Positions 47,281-56,674 of a DNA stretch of 64,000 nucleotides are shown here, one piece after another. The stretch is from Sulfurospirillum cavolei. Lineage in GTDB: Bacteria; Campylobacterota; Campylobacteria; Campylobacterales; Sulfurospirillaceae. Within the stretch, counting starts at the first letter, position 1. Each line of letters opens with the position of its first letter. The notes under the pieces were generated by a model. It saw nothing but the letters and a program-made list of their open reading frames with translations. It searched no databases and was not told where the DNA came from. Location of the stretch: positions 2,046,001 through 2,110,000 of the forward strand of contig NZ_AP014724.1 of assembly GCF_001548055.1 (NCBI RefSeq), in the 5' to 3' direction. A program made the position numbers and the translations under genes.

Positions 47281-48294
47281 CTATGGTTTTCGATTTAATT
47301 TAAAAAAGCGATCTTTGTAATAGAACGTATCGCCGTTCGTATAAATATGGGTTTCGATTTGATCCGGCATTTGGTAAACGTTTGTCGAAACTAACTCTAA
47401 ATCGCTTGCGATCATATAACCGCTTTTTTCAATCATGTAAATATAATCGCCGTAAATCGTACCCGAAAAAATCGCAAACGGGAATTTACGTTCTTTTAAA
47501 ACTTTTAAATCGGCATCCGTCAACAGGACCTGTCCGTCTTTGGTGAAAACAAAAATGCGATTGGACAATACGATGACGTCTTTTACCTCTTTTTCCAAAA
47601 AGCTAATCGACTTTGGACTGATGGAAACGACTTTACTTTTTGTTGCCGCAACCAACCTATCGCCTAAAACTTGTAAGTAGATGATATTGCCGAAAAACTT
47701 ATCGTTACTCACGACAATATCACGAATCGGTTTCTTGCTTTGTTCATCGACAATCACGAGTTTACCGTCAAGCGTCGGAAATACGATAAGATCGCCCAAG
47801 AAATACGGGGCCGCAATACGTGAATCTAATACGTACACGTTATCTTGCTTAATATGCATCGTCTCTTTACCGTCGTTAATATCGATCAAAACGAGTTCAT
47901 TCGAACCTAAAACCAATGCGAGCGTATTGCCTTTAAGTGCTGCGGAAGCCACCGCGATTTGGCACTCTTTAGAATAGAGCTCTTTTTGATTAGCATCGAT
48001 AATTTTTAAAGCTCCGCATTTTGACGTAGCAACGTAACGTCCTTGATTATCCGCTAAATACGAAAATCCTTGCGGTAGCTTTACGTTTAAAAGCCCTTCT
48101 TTGGTAATCACCTGTCCGTTTTCCAACGTCGCCCCGGCTCTTAAAGCATCATGAATAGGCGCTGGAAGTGAGCCGTCGTAACTGATTTTACCTGAAAGCA
48201 CTTCAGGTTCAAAATATTGTCGTTTCGTTCCGCAACCGCTTATAAGCAACAATAAAGCCAAGAGTGTAAAAACAATTTTTGCCTGTCTCATCAT
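47281..48294 (-). CDS. BamB-like beta-propeller lipoprotein (candidate)
   Basis: 337 residues with a lipoprotein signal peptide (lipobox LISGC, Cys near 21). The rest is repeated four-strand units such as GDLIVFPTLDGKLVIVDEQS, GDRLVAATKSKVVSISPKS and SNRIFVFTKDGQVLLTDADL, the rhythm of a PQQ/WD-like propeller. The neighbour upstream is a YfgM-like protein; in E. coli yfgM is followed by bamB, a scaffold of the outer-membrane assembly complex, so a BamB role is a reasonable inference. It overlaps the upstream gene as ATGA. A putative lipoprotein stands at this place upstream of gatC in C. jejuni as well. Confidence 0.7.
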   Translation of the reverse strand: MMRQAKIVFTLLALLLLISGCGTKRQYFEPEVLSGKISYDGSLPAPIHDALRAGATLENGQVITKEGLLNVKLPQGFSYLADNQGRYVATSKCGALKIIDANQKELYSKECQIAVASAALKGNTLALVLGSNELVLIDINDGKETMHIKQDNVYVLDSRIAAPYFLGDLIVFPTLDGKLVIVDEQSKKPIRDIVVSNDKFFGNIIYLQVLGDRLVAATKSKVVSISPKSISFLEKEVKDVIVLSNRIFVFTKDGQVLLTDADLKVLKERKFPFAIFSGTIYGDYIYMIEKSGYMIASDLELVSTNVYQMPDQIETHIYTNGDTFYYKDRFFKLNRKP

Positions 48295-48923
48295 TTTAAA
48301 CCTTGATAATGTTCTAGATTTTTTGCAATCTGTTTTAAAGGCGAAGTAACATCTATTTGTGAAAGTTTTAAACGCGCTTCTTCGATTTTATTTTCATTAA
48401 GCAATCGATAACCTTCTTGCAATAAGGTCATATCTTTAAACAATTCACTTGAAGCGGGTTGCGTGTTTTCAAGTTGCGCGAGTTGGTAACGGGCAACATC
48501 CGCTAAAATAGCGTCTTCTTTAGACTCGGCAACGATTTTAAGTGCCTCTTTGTCTCCCGTTTGCAATGCTTTTTCAAAAAGAAACATTGTATAAAGCTTG
48601 GGGTTTTGTTGTTTCAGCGTCTCAAGGGCTTGCGCATTGGAGGCATCTTTTAAAAGCGTATGATACGCTACGTTGGAGCTGTGAAGTTTGCGCTCTTTCA
48701 TCCAATCGTTTAACGCATACGCAGCCGCACCCAAAGCGACGCATACGACAAACGCGATAATGTATTTTTTATTACGATTAAAAAATCTTTCACCTTTAAT
48801 CATACCTTCTAAAAACTGTTCTTCGGTACTGATCTCTTCTTGGACCGCCTTAATATTTTCCTTGAGTCCCAAATACGAATCCTTATTAAGCAATTTTTGA
48901 AAAATAGTGTCATAGTTTATCAC
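48291..48923 (-). CDS. YfgM-like tetratricopeptide membrane protein (candidate)
   Basis: 210 residues. The cytoplasmic N-terminus of about 50 residues is followed by a membrane helix (KYIIAFVVCVALGAAAYAL, about 53–71) and a periplasmic region of helical repeats with tetratricopeptide character (NAQALETLKQQNPKLYTMFL, ILADVARYQLAQLE). YfgM-like proteins contact the Sec translocon and periplasmic chaperones. Assignment rests on topology and on the adjacent propeller lipoprotein. It is divergent from gatC with 99 bp between. Confidence 0.65.
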   Translation of the reverse strand: MINYDTIFQKLLNKDSYLGLKENIKAVQEEISTEEQFLEGMIKGERFFNRNKKYIIAFVVCVALGAAAYALNDWMKERKLHSSNVAYHTLLKDASNAQALETLKQQNPKLYTMFLFEKALQTGDKEALKIVAESKEDAILADVARYQLAQLENTQPASSELFKDMTLLQEGYRLLNENKIEEARLKLSQIDVTSPLKQIAKNLEHYQGLK

Positions 48924-48978
48924 AACAAATCTAAAAACCCACTAATACCGTTTCAGTATTACCACAAAGAGATTGTGT

Positions 48979-48984
48979 TATAAT
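48979..48984 (+). promoter_or_regulatory. -10 box upstream of gatC
   Basis: TATAAT at 39–44 bases before the gatC ATG, preceded by T-rich sequence, followed by a ribosome-binding AAGGATA. The divergent YfgM-like gene must use the other part of this 99-base gap. Confidence 0.6.
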
Positions 48985-49022
48985 CAATTTTTAAAAAATG
49001 CGATCCAAGGATACCTTTTAGT

Positions 49023-49313
49023 ATGAAAATCGACGATACTTTATTATCTAAACTCGAAAAACTCTCCTCTTTGCATATCAGCGAAGAAAAACGAGAAGGT
49101 GTCATCCAACAACTAAGCGAAATCGTTGCTTTTGTCGAAAATCTGAACGAATTAAACCTTGAAAATGAGGAAGCCTCGTTTACGACGCTTCAAGGCGGAA
49201 CGCCGTTTCGAGAAGACGTTCCCCATACCGATCCTGCCGTCGTCAAAACCATTTTAGCCCATGCACCTCAAAGCGAGGACGGTTTGTTTGTCGTTCCAAA
49301 AATTATCGAATAA
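49023..49313 (+). CDS. gatC: Asp-tRNA(Asn)/Glu-tRNA(Gln) amidotransferase subunit C
   Basis: A 96-residue subunit that stabilises GatA and GatB in the transamidosome. The opening DDTLLSKLEKLSSLHISEEK, the middle QQLSEIVAFVENLNELN and the end EDGLFVVPKIIE (F-x-VPKVI-type) are diagnostic. Its presence implies indirect charging of Gln and/or Asn tRNAs, usual for the phylum. First gene of the conserved gatC–cvpA–fur–lysS–glyA run. Confidence 0.95.
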   Translation: MKIDDTLLSKLEKLSSLHISEEKREGVIQQLSEIVAFVENLNELNLENEEASFTTLQGGTPFREDVPHTDPAVVKTILAHAPQSEDGLFVVPKIIE

Positions 49314-49365
49314 CGCTTCGATAGCGTCTTTCAATACGAGCTTAACTCTGTAAGGATACCCCGTT

Positions 49366-50433
49366 ATGAGCGCCCTCAACATTAAAGCTTTACTCAAAAA
49401 CGTCGTTGCCTATAAAGCTTCCGATTTGCATTTAATCAGCCGTAGTGAACCTCAAATCCGTATCGACGGCAAGTTGGTACCGCTTGATATGGAAATGCTC
49501 AACGGAACCGCTATCGAAGAGATGTGCTATACGCTCATTACCGATAAACAGAAAAAGAAACTGGAAGAAGAAAAAGAACTCGATTTTGCCATTATGTTCC
49601 CCGACATCGGACGTTTTCGCGCCAATTATTACTATACAATCAACGGTGACCTTGCCGCGGCATTTAGAATTATTCCGATTAGTATCCCCTCTTTGGACGA
49701 GTTAAATACTCCAATCGTTTTTAAAGAACTCGTTAAACGCGAAAAAGGGCTCATTCTCGTCACCGGCCCTACCGGTAGCGGTAAGTCAACGACACTTGCG
49801 GCATTGTTGAACGAAATCAACGTGTACGAACATCGCCATATTATTACGATTGAAGACCCCGTCGAGTTCATTCACACCAATAAAAAAGCTCTTTTTTCCC
49901 ACCGAAACGTCGGAGACGATACCAAAAGTTTCGCACGCGCTCTCAAATTTTCGCTCCGTCAAGATCCGGACATTATCCTCGTCGGCGAGATGAGAGATCA
50001 AGAAACCATTAGTACCGCTATTACCGCCGCGGAAACGGGGCACTTGGTTATGGGAACCTTGCACACCAACTCTGCCGTTCAAACAATTAACCGAATCGTC
50101 GATAGCTTTGAGGGTGCGGAACAGGTTCAAGTCCGTAACATGCTCGCAACATCGCTTTATGCGATTATTTCACAAAGCCTTTTGCCCAAAATCGGAGGCG
50201 GTCGGGTGGCTATTCATGAAATTATGATCAACAATTCCGCTATCGCCAATCTCATTCGTGAAAACAAGATTCATCAAATTTATTCTCAAATGCAATTAAA
50301 CCAACAAAAAACGGGCATGTTAACGCAAACGCAGGCTATGATGAAAGCTTTACGCGCCAATTTGATTACGAAAGAAGATGCTATTCGCTACTCGACACAA
50401 CCGCAAGAACTGTTGAATAATATGGGTCTTTAG
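49366..50433 (+). CDS. pilT: PilT-type retraction/secretion ATPase
   Basis: 355 residues. A PAS-like N-domain (KASDLHLISRSEPQIRIDGK) precedes the ATPase core: Walker A GPTGSGKST, Asp box IEDPVEFIH, Walker B QDPDIILVGEMRD, His box TGHLVMGTLHT. The C-terminal block IANLIRENKIHQIYSQMQ corresponds to the AIRNLIRE helix needed for retraction in PilT. No pilin, PilB or PilC gene is nearby, so its type IV pilus partners must be elsewhere. It interrupts the gatC–cvpA adjacency of Campylobacter. Confidence 0.92.
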   Translation: MSALNIKALLKNVVAYKASDLHLISRSEPQIRIDGKLVPLDMEMLNGTAIEEMCYTLITDKQKKKLEEEKELDFAIMFPDIGRFRANYYYTINGDLAAAFRIIPISIPSLDELNTPIVFKELVKREKGLILVTGPTGSGKSTTLAALLNEINVYEHRHIITIEDPVEFIHTNKKALFSHRNVGDDTKSFARALKFSLRQDPDIILVGEMRDQETISTAITAAETGHLVMGTLHTNSAVQTINRIVDSFEGAEQVQVRNMLATSLYAIISQSLLPKIGGGRVAIHEIMINNSAIANLIRENKIHQIYSQMQLNQQKTGMLTQTQAMMKALRANLITKEDAIRYSTQPQELLNNMGL

Positions 50434-50515
50434 CGATTAGCCATGGCATTTTACAAAGATTACAGCTTTTTCACGTTATACTCAACGCTAAAATCGGATA
50501 AAGGTATTTACAAGT

Positions 50516-51463
50516 ATGAACAACGGTAATCATATCTCAGAGATCGTTCTTAGCATCGGCGATGCCACCTTTACAAAACTCAAACAACTCAATATCCCGC
50601 CCTATCCCAAATATTACCACGACACGTTTGTCGAACTGATGCAAAAAGAGAGTAACGAAGAGCTTTTAGAAATCAGCAAAAAACATTCGTACCTTTTTTC
50701 CAATGCGCAACAAGATGCGCAAGTCAGTGAAACATGCTTCGGATTGGTTAAAAAAGGGCTTGAAGAGTTTGTCAAAACCAGTGATAACCTTAGATTTATT
50801 TCCGATGAAACGGCGATTAATATCGATGCGATTAAAAAAGACTATTCCAGCATCGATACCAATCAAGTCATACAAGCGTTCGACCATTTTCAAACTAAAA
50901 TTTTAGAAGAGCTCCATGTTGCCGACGATACGATCGCAAAACTCAAACTCGAAGTGGAACGCCTTGAAAGAGAATCCAATATCGATCCGCTAACCAAAGC
51001 CCATAATCGACGCGTTTTGATCAAAGACCTTGAAGAAGTGTTGCACTTCGGTAAAGAAAAAGATATCGACATGCACCTTGTTATGTTCGATGCCGACGAT
51101 TTTAAAAAAATCAACGACTCTTTCGGGCATATCGCCGGAGATAAAACGTTGATCTTTTTGACCAAATTGATTCAAAACTCCTTGCGCAGAGGAACGCGTA
51201 TTTACCGTTACGGCGGAGAAGAATTTGTCGTTATTTTAAACCGCATGTCGCACGAAGAAGCGCAAAAAGTCGTCGAACGCATTATCAAAGAGACATGTGA
51301 AAGCAAATTGCTTTACAAAAATCACGATATTCACCTAACCTTAAGCGCCGGACTTTGTTCACACCGCCGTAATATGAGCTCCGAAGAGCTCTTGGACAAA
51401 GCCGATAAAGCTCTCTATGAAGCTAAAAACAGCGGAAAAAATTGTTTTAGGAGTGCCCAATAA
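50516..51463 (+). CDS. Diguanylate cyclase (GGDEF)
   Basis: 315 residues. An N-terminal helical domain of about 145 residues without clear family and a coiled coil (ADDTIAKLKLEVERLERES) lead to the GGDEF domain, which opens NIDPLTKAHNRRVLIKDLE. The active-site loop is RYGGEEFVVIL, so c-di-GMP synthesis is expected. The product-inhibition site RxxD that normally precedes it reads RRGT, so feedback is probably absent. No membrane segment. With pilT it may form a surface-motility pair. The gene ends just before cvpA. Confidence 0.9.
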   Translation: MNNGNHISEIVLSIGDATFTKLKQLNIPPYPKYYHDTFVELMQKESNEELLEISKKHSYLFSNAQQDAQVSETCFGLVKKGLEEFVKTSDNLRFISDETAINIDAIKKDYSSIDTNQVIQAFDHFQTKILEELHVADDTIAKLKLEVERLERESNIDPLTKAHNRRVLIKDLEEVLHFGKEKDIDMHLVMFDADDFKKINDSFGHIAGDKTLIFLTKLIQNSLRRGTRIYRYGGEEFVVILNRMSHEEAQKVVERIIKETCESKLLYKNHDIHLTLSAGLCSHRRNMSSEELLDKADKALYEAKNSGKNCFRSAQ

Positions 51464-51464
51464 T

Positions 51465-51998
51465 ATGTCGCAAATCGTTTTGTTCGATATCATCAGCCTT
51501 GCGCTTGTACTTATTTTAGGAATCAAAGGCATTATTAACGGCTTTATTAAAGAATTTTTCGGTCTTTTAGGTATTATCGGCGGTGTTTACTTCGCATCGC
51601 GTTACGCACAAGAAGCGGGAGCGGCGATTAATACGCATATTTACACTTTCGGCAATCAAGCATCGCTTTACCTTTTCGGTTTTATTACCGTCTTAATCGT
51701 CTTTTGGACGGCATGTATTTTTTTAGGATACCTTATTGCACATGCTTTAAGCTTAAGCGGTTTGGGAATGCTGGATCGTTTAGCGGGATTTGCAATCGGT
51801 TGTGCGAAAATTTTTCTCGTTTTTTCTGTTTTGGCGATTACGCTCAACTCTATCGAGTTTATCAAAACAAAAATCGAACCTTACGTAGGCAACAGCACGA
51901 TGTTCCCTCTTTTTTTAGAAACCGGACGGGCTATCGTTAAACTGGATACGAAAGAGATGTTAAATTCCATACCGTTAGACAAACAACCCAATCCTTAA
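51465..51998 (+). CDS. CvpA family membrane protein
   Basis: 177 residues from ATG 51465, one base after the cyclase stop. Four membrane segments; the CvpA pattern is [20 protein letters not shown] with [13 protein letters not shown], and [18 protein letters not shown] in the second half. Family members are linked to envelope homeostasis; the biochemical role is unsettled. The frame extends back into the cyclase gene to 51417, but that part has no family match. In Campylobacter the same gene sits directly between gatC and fur. Confidence 0.88.
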   Translation: MSQIVLFDIISLALVLILGIKGIINGFIKEFFGLLGIIGGVYFASRYAQEAGAAINTHIYTFGNQASLYLFGFITVLIVFWTACIFLGYLIAHALSLSGLGMLDRLAGFAIGCAKIFLVFSVLAITLNSIEFIKTKIEPYVGNSTMFPLFLETGRAIVKLDTKEMLNSIPLDKQPNP

Positions 51999-52009
51999 AG
52001 AGGTCCGCC

Positions 52010-52477
52010 ATGAATTGCACATGTGAAAATTTAGAATACTCTTCTTTACTTACTTCTTTTAAAGAACTACTGAAACAAAACGGGTTAAAATATACCAAAC
52101 AACGTGAAGTCGTTTTAAAAACGCTTTACGAAAAAAATGAGCATTTTACGCCCGAAGATCTTTATATTTTTCTTAAAAACAGTTATCCGGAACTCAATAT
52201 CGGCATCGCTACGGTTTATCGAACGCTCAATCTTCTTGAAGAATCTAATATGGTCACGTCTCTTTCGTTCGGCGTTGCCGGAAAGAAGTTTGAACTTGCC
52301 AATAAGCCCCACCACGATCATATGATCTGCAAACGTTGCGGACTCATTATCGAGTTTGAAAACGACAAAATAGAACAATTGCAACTTGAAATTGCACGAA
52401 CGCATCATTTTAGGCTCACCAGCCATTTGATGCAATTGCAAGGCATTTGCGAAAAATGCGTTCAAGAGATGAAATAG
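52010..52477 (+). CDS. fur: Ferric uptake regulator Fur
   Basis: A 155-residue iron-responsive repressor. The winged helix ([39 protein letters not shown]) precedes the dimerisation domain with the metal ligands HHDHMIC, structural zinc CxxC (CKRCG) and a second CxxC near the end (GICEKC). The N-terminal extension ([12 protein letters not shown]) with CxC resembles that of Campylobacter and Helicobacter Fur. A SD-like AGAGG lies upstream. It is followed by lysS. Confidence 0.94.
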   Translation: MNCTCENLEYSSLLTSFKELLKQNGLKYTKQREVVLKTLYEKNEHFTPEDLYIFLKNSYPELNIGIATVYRTLNLLEESNMVTSLSFGVAGKKFELANKPHHDHMICKRCGLIIEFENDKIEQLQLEIARTHHFRLTSHLMQLQGICEKCVQEMK

Positions 52478-52491
52478 AAAGAGGAAAAGAT

Positions 52492-54024
52492 TTGATATTT
52501 CAAGACCAATACCAACAACAACGTATCGAAAAAGGTAAAACACTTTTCGCCTTAGGACACAACCCTTATCGCCACAACGTCGTCAAAGACACCGGAACCA
52601 AAGAATTTTTGGAATGCTACGAATACGTCATCGAGAGCGAACTCAAACGCGACGAACATAAAAACAATACCGTCGTAGGACGCATCAAATTTTTGCGCCA
52701 TATGGGTAAAGCCGCATTTGCGAAGATTGAAGACGAAGACAGCGTTTTACAAATCTATTTTAGCCGCGAATCTATCGGAGAAGCATGGTTTGACGAAGCA
52801 AAAAAGCTGATTGAAGTCGGCGATATTATCAGCGTTACGGGCTTTCCGTTTGTAACCAAAACGGGTGAACTCTCCTTACATGTCAAACACTTAGAAATCG
52901 CAACGAAATCCATCGTGCCTTTACCCGAAAAATTTCACGGATTGCAAGACAAAGAGTTGCGTTACCGCAAACGTTACCTTGATATGATTATGAACGCAGA
53001 CGTTCGAAAAACTTTTAAACTTCGCAGCCGTATCGTGAGTGAAATACGCCACTTTTTCGAAGAACGCGACTTTTTAGAAGTCGAAACGCCGATGATGCAT
53101 CCGATTGCCGGCGGCGCGAATGCCAAACCGTTTATTACCTATCATAACGCCTTGAACGTCAATCGTTATTTGCGTATTGCGCCCGAACTTTACCTCAAAC
53201 GCTTGGTCGTCGGCGGTTTTGAAGCGGTCTTTGAGATCAACCGTAACTTTAGAAACGAAGGTATGGATCAAACCCACAATCCCGAATTTACGATGATCGA
53301 GTTTTATTGGGCATACCATAATTACCATGATTTGATGCGTTTAACCGAAGAGATGTTCGACGTCTTGCTTAAAAAATTGAAACTACCGAAAAAATTGCCT
53401 TACGGAGATATCGAAATCGATTTTTCAAAACCGTTCCGTAAAATCGCTTTTAGAGAAGCCCTTGTCGAAATCGGCGGTGTTAGCGATGCGATTTTAGACG
53501 ATAAAGCAGCCATTATCGCGTATATCGAAAGTCAAAACTTTAGTGTCGAAAAAAATCTCAGTTTAGGTAAACTATACGAAGAGTTGTTTGACCTGTTCGT
53601 TGAAGAAAAGCTGGTCGATCCAACGTTCATTATCGACTATCCGATTGAAATCAGTCCGCTTGCACGCCGTAGCGAAACCAATCGAAACATTGCGGAGCGT
53701 TTTGAACTCTTTATCGCAGGGCGAGAAATCGCCAACGGATTTAACGAACTCAACGATCCTTTGGATCAATACGAACGATTTGCCAAACAGTTACAAGCCA
53801 AAAATGCCGGAGACGACGAAGCACACGAAATGGACGAAGACTACGTCTACGCTTTAGGCTACGGCTTACCGCCGACTGCCGGTCAAGGAATGGGTATCGA
53901 TCGTTTGACGATGCTTTTAACCAACGAACAGTCGATCAAAGACGTCATCTTATTTCCGGCGATGAAACCGCTTAGCGATACCGATGATACGATGACCACC
54001 GAAAAAAAAGAGGAAGAAAAATGA
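52492..54024 (+). CDS. lysS: Lysine--tRNA ligase
   Basis: A class II enzyme of 510 residues from TTG 52492. The TTG has AGAGGA 6 nt upstream and gives the family N-terminus [19 protein letters not shown]; an ATG at 52447 lies inside fur and is unlikely. The N-terminal OB anticodon domain ([20 protein letters not shown]) is followed by motif 2 ([20 protein letters not shown]) and motif 3 ([20 protein letters not shown]). It overlaps glyA by 4 bp. Confidence 0.94.
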   Translation: MIFQDQYQQQRIEKGKTLFALGHNPYRHNVVKDTGTKEFLECYEYVIESELKRDEHKNNTVVGRIKFLRHMGKAAFAKIEDEDSVLQIYFSRESIGEAWFDEAKKLIEVGDIISVTGFPFVTKTGELSLHVKHLEIATKSIVPLPEKFHGLQDKELRYRKRYLDMIMNADVRKTFKLRSRIVSEIRHFFEERDFLEVETPMMHPIAGGANAKPFITYHNALNVNRYLRIAPELYLKRLVVGGFEAVFEINRNFRNEGMDQTHNPEFTMIEFYWAYHNYHDLMRLTEEMFDVLLKKLKLPKKLPYGDIEIDFSKPFRKIAFREALVEIGGVSDAILDDKAAIIAYIESQNFSVEKNLSLGKLYEELFDLFVEEKLVDPTFIIDYPIEISPLARRSETNRNIAERFELFIAGREIANGFNELNDPLDQYERFAKQLQAKNAGDDEAHEMDEDYVYALGYGLPPTAGQGMGIDRLTMLLTNEQSIKDVILFPAMKPLSDTDDTMTTEKKEEEK

Positions 54025-55268
54025 GTATTTTAAAAAGCGTCGATCCCGTTATTTACGATCTTAGCGTGAAAGAGTTACACCGTCAATGCGACCATCTCGA
54101 AATGATTGCCAGCGAAAACTTTACCTATCCCGCCGTTATGGAAGCGATGGGCAGCGTTTTTACGAACAAATACGCCGAGGGTTACCCGCATAAACGCTAT
54201 TACGGCGGTTGCGAGTTTGCCGATGCGATCGAAGAAATTGCGATTGAGCGCGTCTGTAAACTTTTCGGTTGCGCGTATGCAAACGTTCAACCCAATTCCG
54301 GTAGCCAAGCCAACCAAGGCGTCTACCAAGCTCTTTTAAACCCGTTTGATAAAATTTTAGGTATGGACCTTAGCCACGGCGGTCACTTAACGCACGGCGC
54401 GAAAGTCAGCAGTTCGGGAAAAACCTATTCGAGCTTTTTCTACGGCGTTGAACTGGACGGCCGTATTAATTACGAAAAAGTACGCGAAATCGCCCACATC
54501 GTTAAACCGAAAATGATCGTTTGCGGTGCAAGTGCTTATCCGCGAGAACTTGATTTCGCAAAATTTAGAGAAATCGCCGATGAAGTAGGTGCTTATTTAT
54601 TTGCAGACATCGCGCATATCGCAGGACTTGTTGCCGGCGGCGAGCATCCAAGCCCGTTCCCGCATTGCCACGTTGTGACGTCTACGACGCATAAAACACT
54701 TCGAGGACCTCGAGGCGGTATTATTTTAACCAACGACGAAGAGATCGCTAAAAAAATCAATAGTGCCATCTTCCCCGGCATCCAAGGCGGTCCGTTGGTA
54801 CATGTCATTGCCGCAAAAGCGGTCGGTTTTGCTGAAAACTTGAAACCGGAGTGGACGGCATATGCCAAACAAGTCCGCGCCAATGCCAAAGTCTTGGCGG
54901 ATGTGCTGATTCAACGAGGTTACGACATCGTTAGCGGCGGTACGGACAACCACTTGGTACTCGTTTCGTTCTTAAACAAAGAGTTTAGCGGTAAAGAGGC
55001 GGATTTGGCACTCGGTCGAGCCGGTATCACGGTCAATAAAAACACCGTTCCGGGCGAAACACGAAGTCCCTTTGTCACCAGCGGCGTTCGTATCGGTTCC
55101 CCCGCACTAACGGCACGCGGCATGAAAGAAAAAGAGTTTGAAATCATTGCCAATAAAATTGCGGACGTCCTTGATAATATCAACGACGAAGCCTTACATG
55201 TCAAAATTAAAGACGAGATGAAGGCATTGGCAAGCAACTTTATTATTTACGACAGACCAACGTATTAA
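54021..55268 (+). CDS. glyA: Serine hydroxymethyltransferase
   Basis: A PLP enzyme interconverting serine and glycine with tetrahydrofolate; 415 residues. K225 in [15 protein letters not shown] forms the internal aldimine. [40 protein letters not shown] and [15 protein letters not shown] mark the substrate and folate sites. It connects with serA at the other end of the window: serA makes serine and glyA derives glycine and one-carbon units for purD-dependent purine synthesis. Confidence 0.97.
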   Translation: MSILKSVDPVIYDLSVKELHRQCDHLEMIASENFTYPAVMEAMGSVFTNKYAEGYPHKRYYGGCEFADAIEEIAIERVCKLFGCAYANVQPNSGSQANQGVYQALLNPFDKILGMDLSHGGHLTHGAKVSSSGKTYSSFFYGVELDGRINYEKVREIAHIVKPKMIVCGASAYPRELDFAKFREIADEVGAYLFADIAHIAGLVAGGEHPSPFPHCHVVTSTTHKTLRGPRGGIILTNDEEIAKKINSAIFPGIQGGPLVHVIAAKAVGFAENLKPEWTAYAKQVRANAKVLADVLIQRGYDIVSGGTDNHLVLVSFLNKEFSGKEADLALGRAGITVNKNTVPGETRSPFVTSGVRIGSPALTARGMKEKEFEIIANKIADVLDNINDEALHVKIKDEMKALASNFIIYDRPTY

Positions 55269-55276
55269 GGAATCGC

Positions 55277-55819
55277 ATGTACACGATAGACGTCTCCCTC
55301 ATCAAAATGATTACCGATCATTATTGGATCAAACGCGATGCGATTGTCCAAAAGATCGATTTTGGGGGGAAGGTCTTTTTCGACAAATACGAACGTATCG
55401 ATCAGCCTTTGAGCAACGCCGTCATTAAAGATCATCTTGACGGAAAGATGACGGTTGCCCATTCGCTGATCAATCGTTTCGATAAAGTCGAAAATATTGT
55501 TTTCGATTATAACGGTCGCAACACCGAACGTTTTTGGCATAGGGCACAACTTTTGCTTAGAGAAGAGGGATTTATCAATTTTACGGCCTACAAAAGTAAA
55601 ACGGAAGGTCATTTACATCTCTACGTACACAAGGGACACACGACCTTGCAAGAGGGGTATCAGATCGCTAAAATGCTCTCGGCAAAGCTTTCGCAGAAAC
55701 TTCCGCGAGAATGGAGAATGTTTCCGAACCAAGAGCTACCCAAAGAGTTCAATATTTTGGCGTTGCCTTACGATTTGTACCAAAAAGAGCGCGGAGCTTC
55801 TTGGTCAAAACATATGTAA
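55277..55819 (+). CDS. DUF1882 protein with primase-like C-terminal half
   Basis: 180 residues. The N-terminal part (MYTIDVSLIKMITDHYWIKR) belongs to DUF1882, a domain restricted to Campylobacterota. The second half runs IVFDYNGRNTERFWHRA, a helix, FINFTAYKSKTEGHLHLYVH, a helix, then REWRMFPNQELPKEFNILAL. Its order matches the archaeo-eukaryotic primase core of LigD/TOTE-type proteins: a D-containing strand, a K-T-x-G-x-H strand and an FPNQ-LP-ALP ending. The second catalytic acid of motif I is not conserved (DYN), so activity is doubtful. A gene of this kind follows glyA in C. jejuni. Function unknown; the primase comparison is inference. Confidence 0.75.
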   Translation: MYTIDVSLIKMITDHYWIKRDAIVQKIDFGGKVFFDKYERIDQPLSNAVIKDHLDGKMTVAHSLINRFDKVENIVFDYNGRNTERFWHRAQLLLREEGFINFTAYKSKTEGHLHLYVHKGHTTLQEGYQIAKMLSAKLSQKLPREWRMFPNQELPKEFNILALPYDLYQKERGASWSKHM

Positions 55820-55908
55820 AGAGGATCTACGAAGACCTCTTTCATAACCTTTATCGCTCATAAGCATTGAAAGTTTGTGAAAGAAGTCTATTATTCTAAG
55901 GAGAAACG

Positions 55909-56673
55909 ATGGAAAATAGAAATGAACTGAGTGATATCGTCCTTGAAAAAGGCGATACGAAAACTCTTAAAATGAAACGTATTTTAATTTTAGTCGCTTT
56001 TTTGATCTTGGTTTTCTTGATAGCCCTTGCCAGTATGAAGCTGATGAATAAAGATCAAAGCAAAGATACGTCAAAGTTGATTTTACCTCCGGAACCGAGC
56101 CAAGAAAATCAAATTCCTAAAGACGATCAGCTTTTTAAACAAGTACCGATTATCGAAGAAAACACGGCTAAAAAAGAGAGTTTTGAAGATATGATCAAAA
56201 CCCTTAAAGAAAAAGAAGCCCAAAAACAAGAAGAGTCTAAAGGTACCGATACTCAAAAAGAAGCAACGACCGTAACGCCGCCGAACGTCCAAGAGAGTAA
56301 ATTACCGGCGACGGCAAATGCCAAAGCAGCCAAAGAAGAAGCGAAAAAAGAGGCACCAAAAGCTACAACCGCAAGCAAGCCCGCAACAACAACACCAAGC
56401 ACGCCGGTTGCATCTTCAACGAGCGGCGGAGCAAACGCGCAAGCGGGCATTTACGTCCAAGTCGGAGCCGTTGCCACGGCACCGGAACAACGTGTTTTAA
56501 ACGACATCAAATCCAAAGGCTTTGAGTATCGCGTCTATCCGACCGTCGTTAACGGAAATCACGTCACGAAAATTTTGATTGGACCGTACGCCAGCTCTGC
56601 CGATGCCGAAAATGCTTTGGTACTGATTCGTTCCAGCATCAATAAAAACGCATTTATTTACAGGGTAAAATAA
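55909..56673 (+). CDS. SPOR-domain membrane protein
   Basis: 254 residues. A short cytoplasmic tail, one membrane helix (ILILVAFLILVFLIALASMK, about 25–44) and a long Lys/Glu/Ala/Pro-rich periplasmic linker lead to a C-terminal SPOR domain (GIYVQVGAVATAPEQRVLND to AFIYRVK, about 183–254). SPOR domains bind denuded septal peptidoglycan, so a role at the division site is likely. AAGGAG precedes the ATG, and a possible -10 TATTAT lies about 20 bases before the start. The same gene stands after the DUF1882 gene in C. jejuni. Confidence 0.9.
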   Translation: MENRNELSDIVLEKGDTKTLKMKRILILVAFLILVFLIALASMKLMNKDQSKDTSKLILPPEPSQENQIPKDDQLFKQVPIIEENTAKKESFEDMIKTLKEKEAQKQEESKGTDTQKEATTVTPPNVQESKLPATANAKAAKEEAKKEAPKATTASKPATTTPSTPVASSTSGGANAQAGIYVQVGAVATAPEQRVLNDIKSKGFEYRVYPTVVNGNHVTKILIGPYASSADAENALVLIRSSINKNAFIYRVK

Positions 56674-56674
56674 G

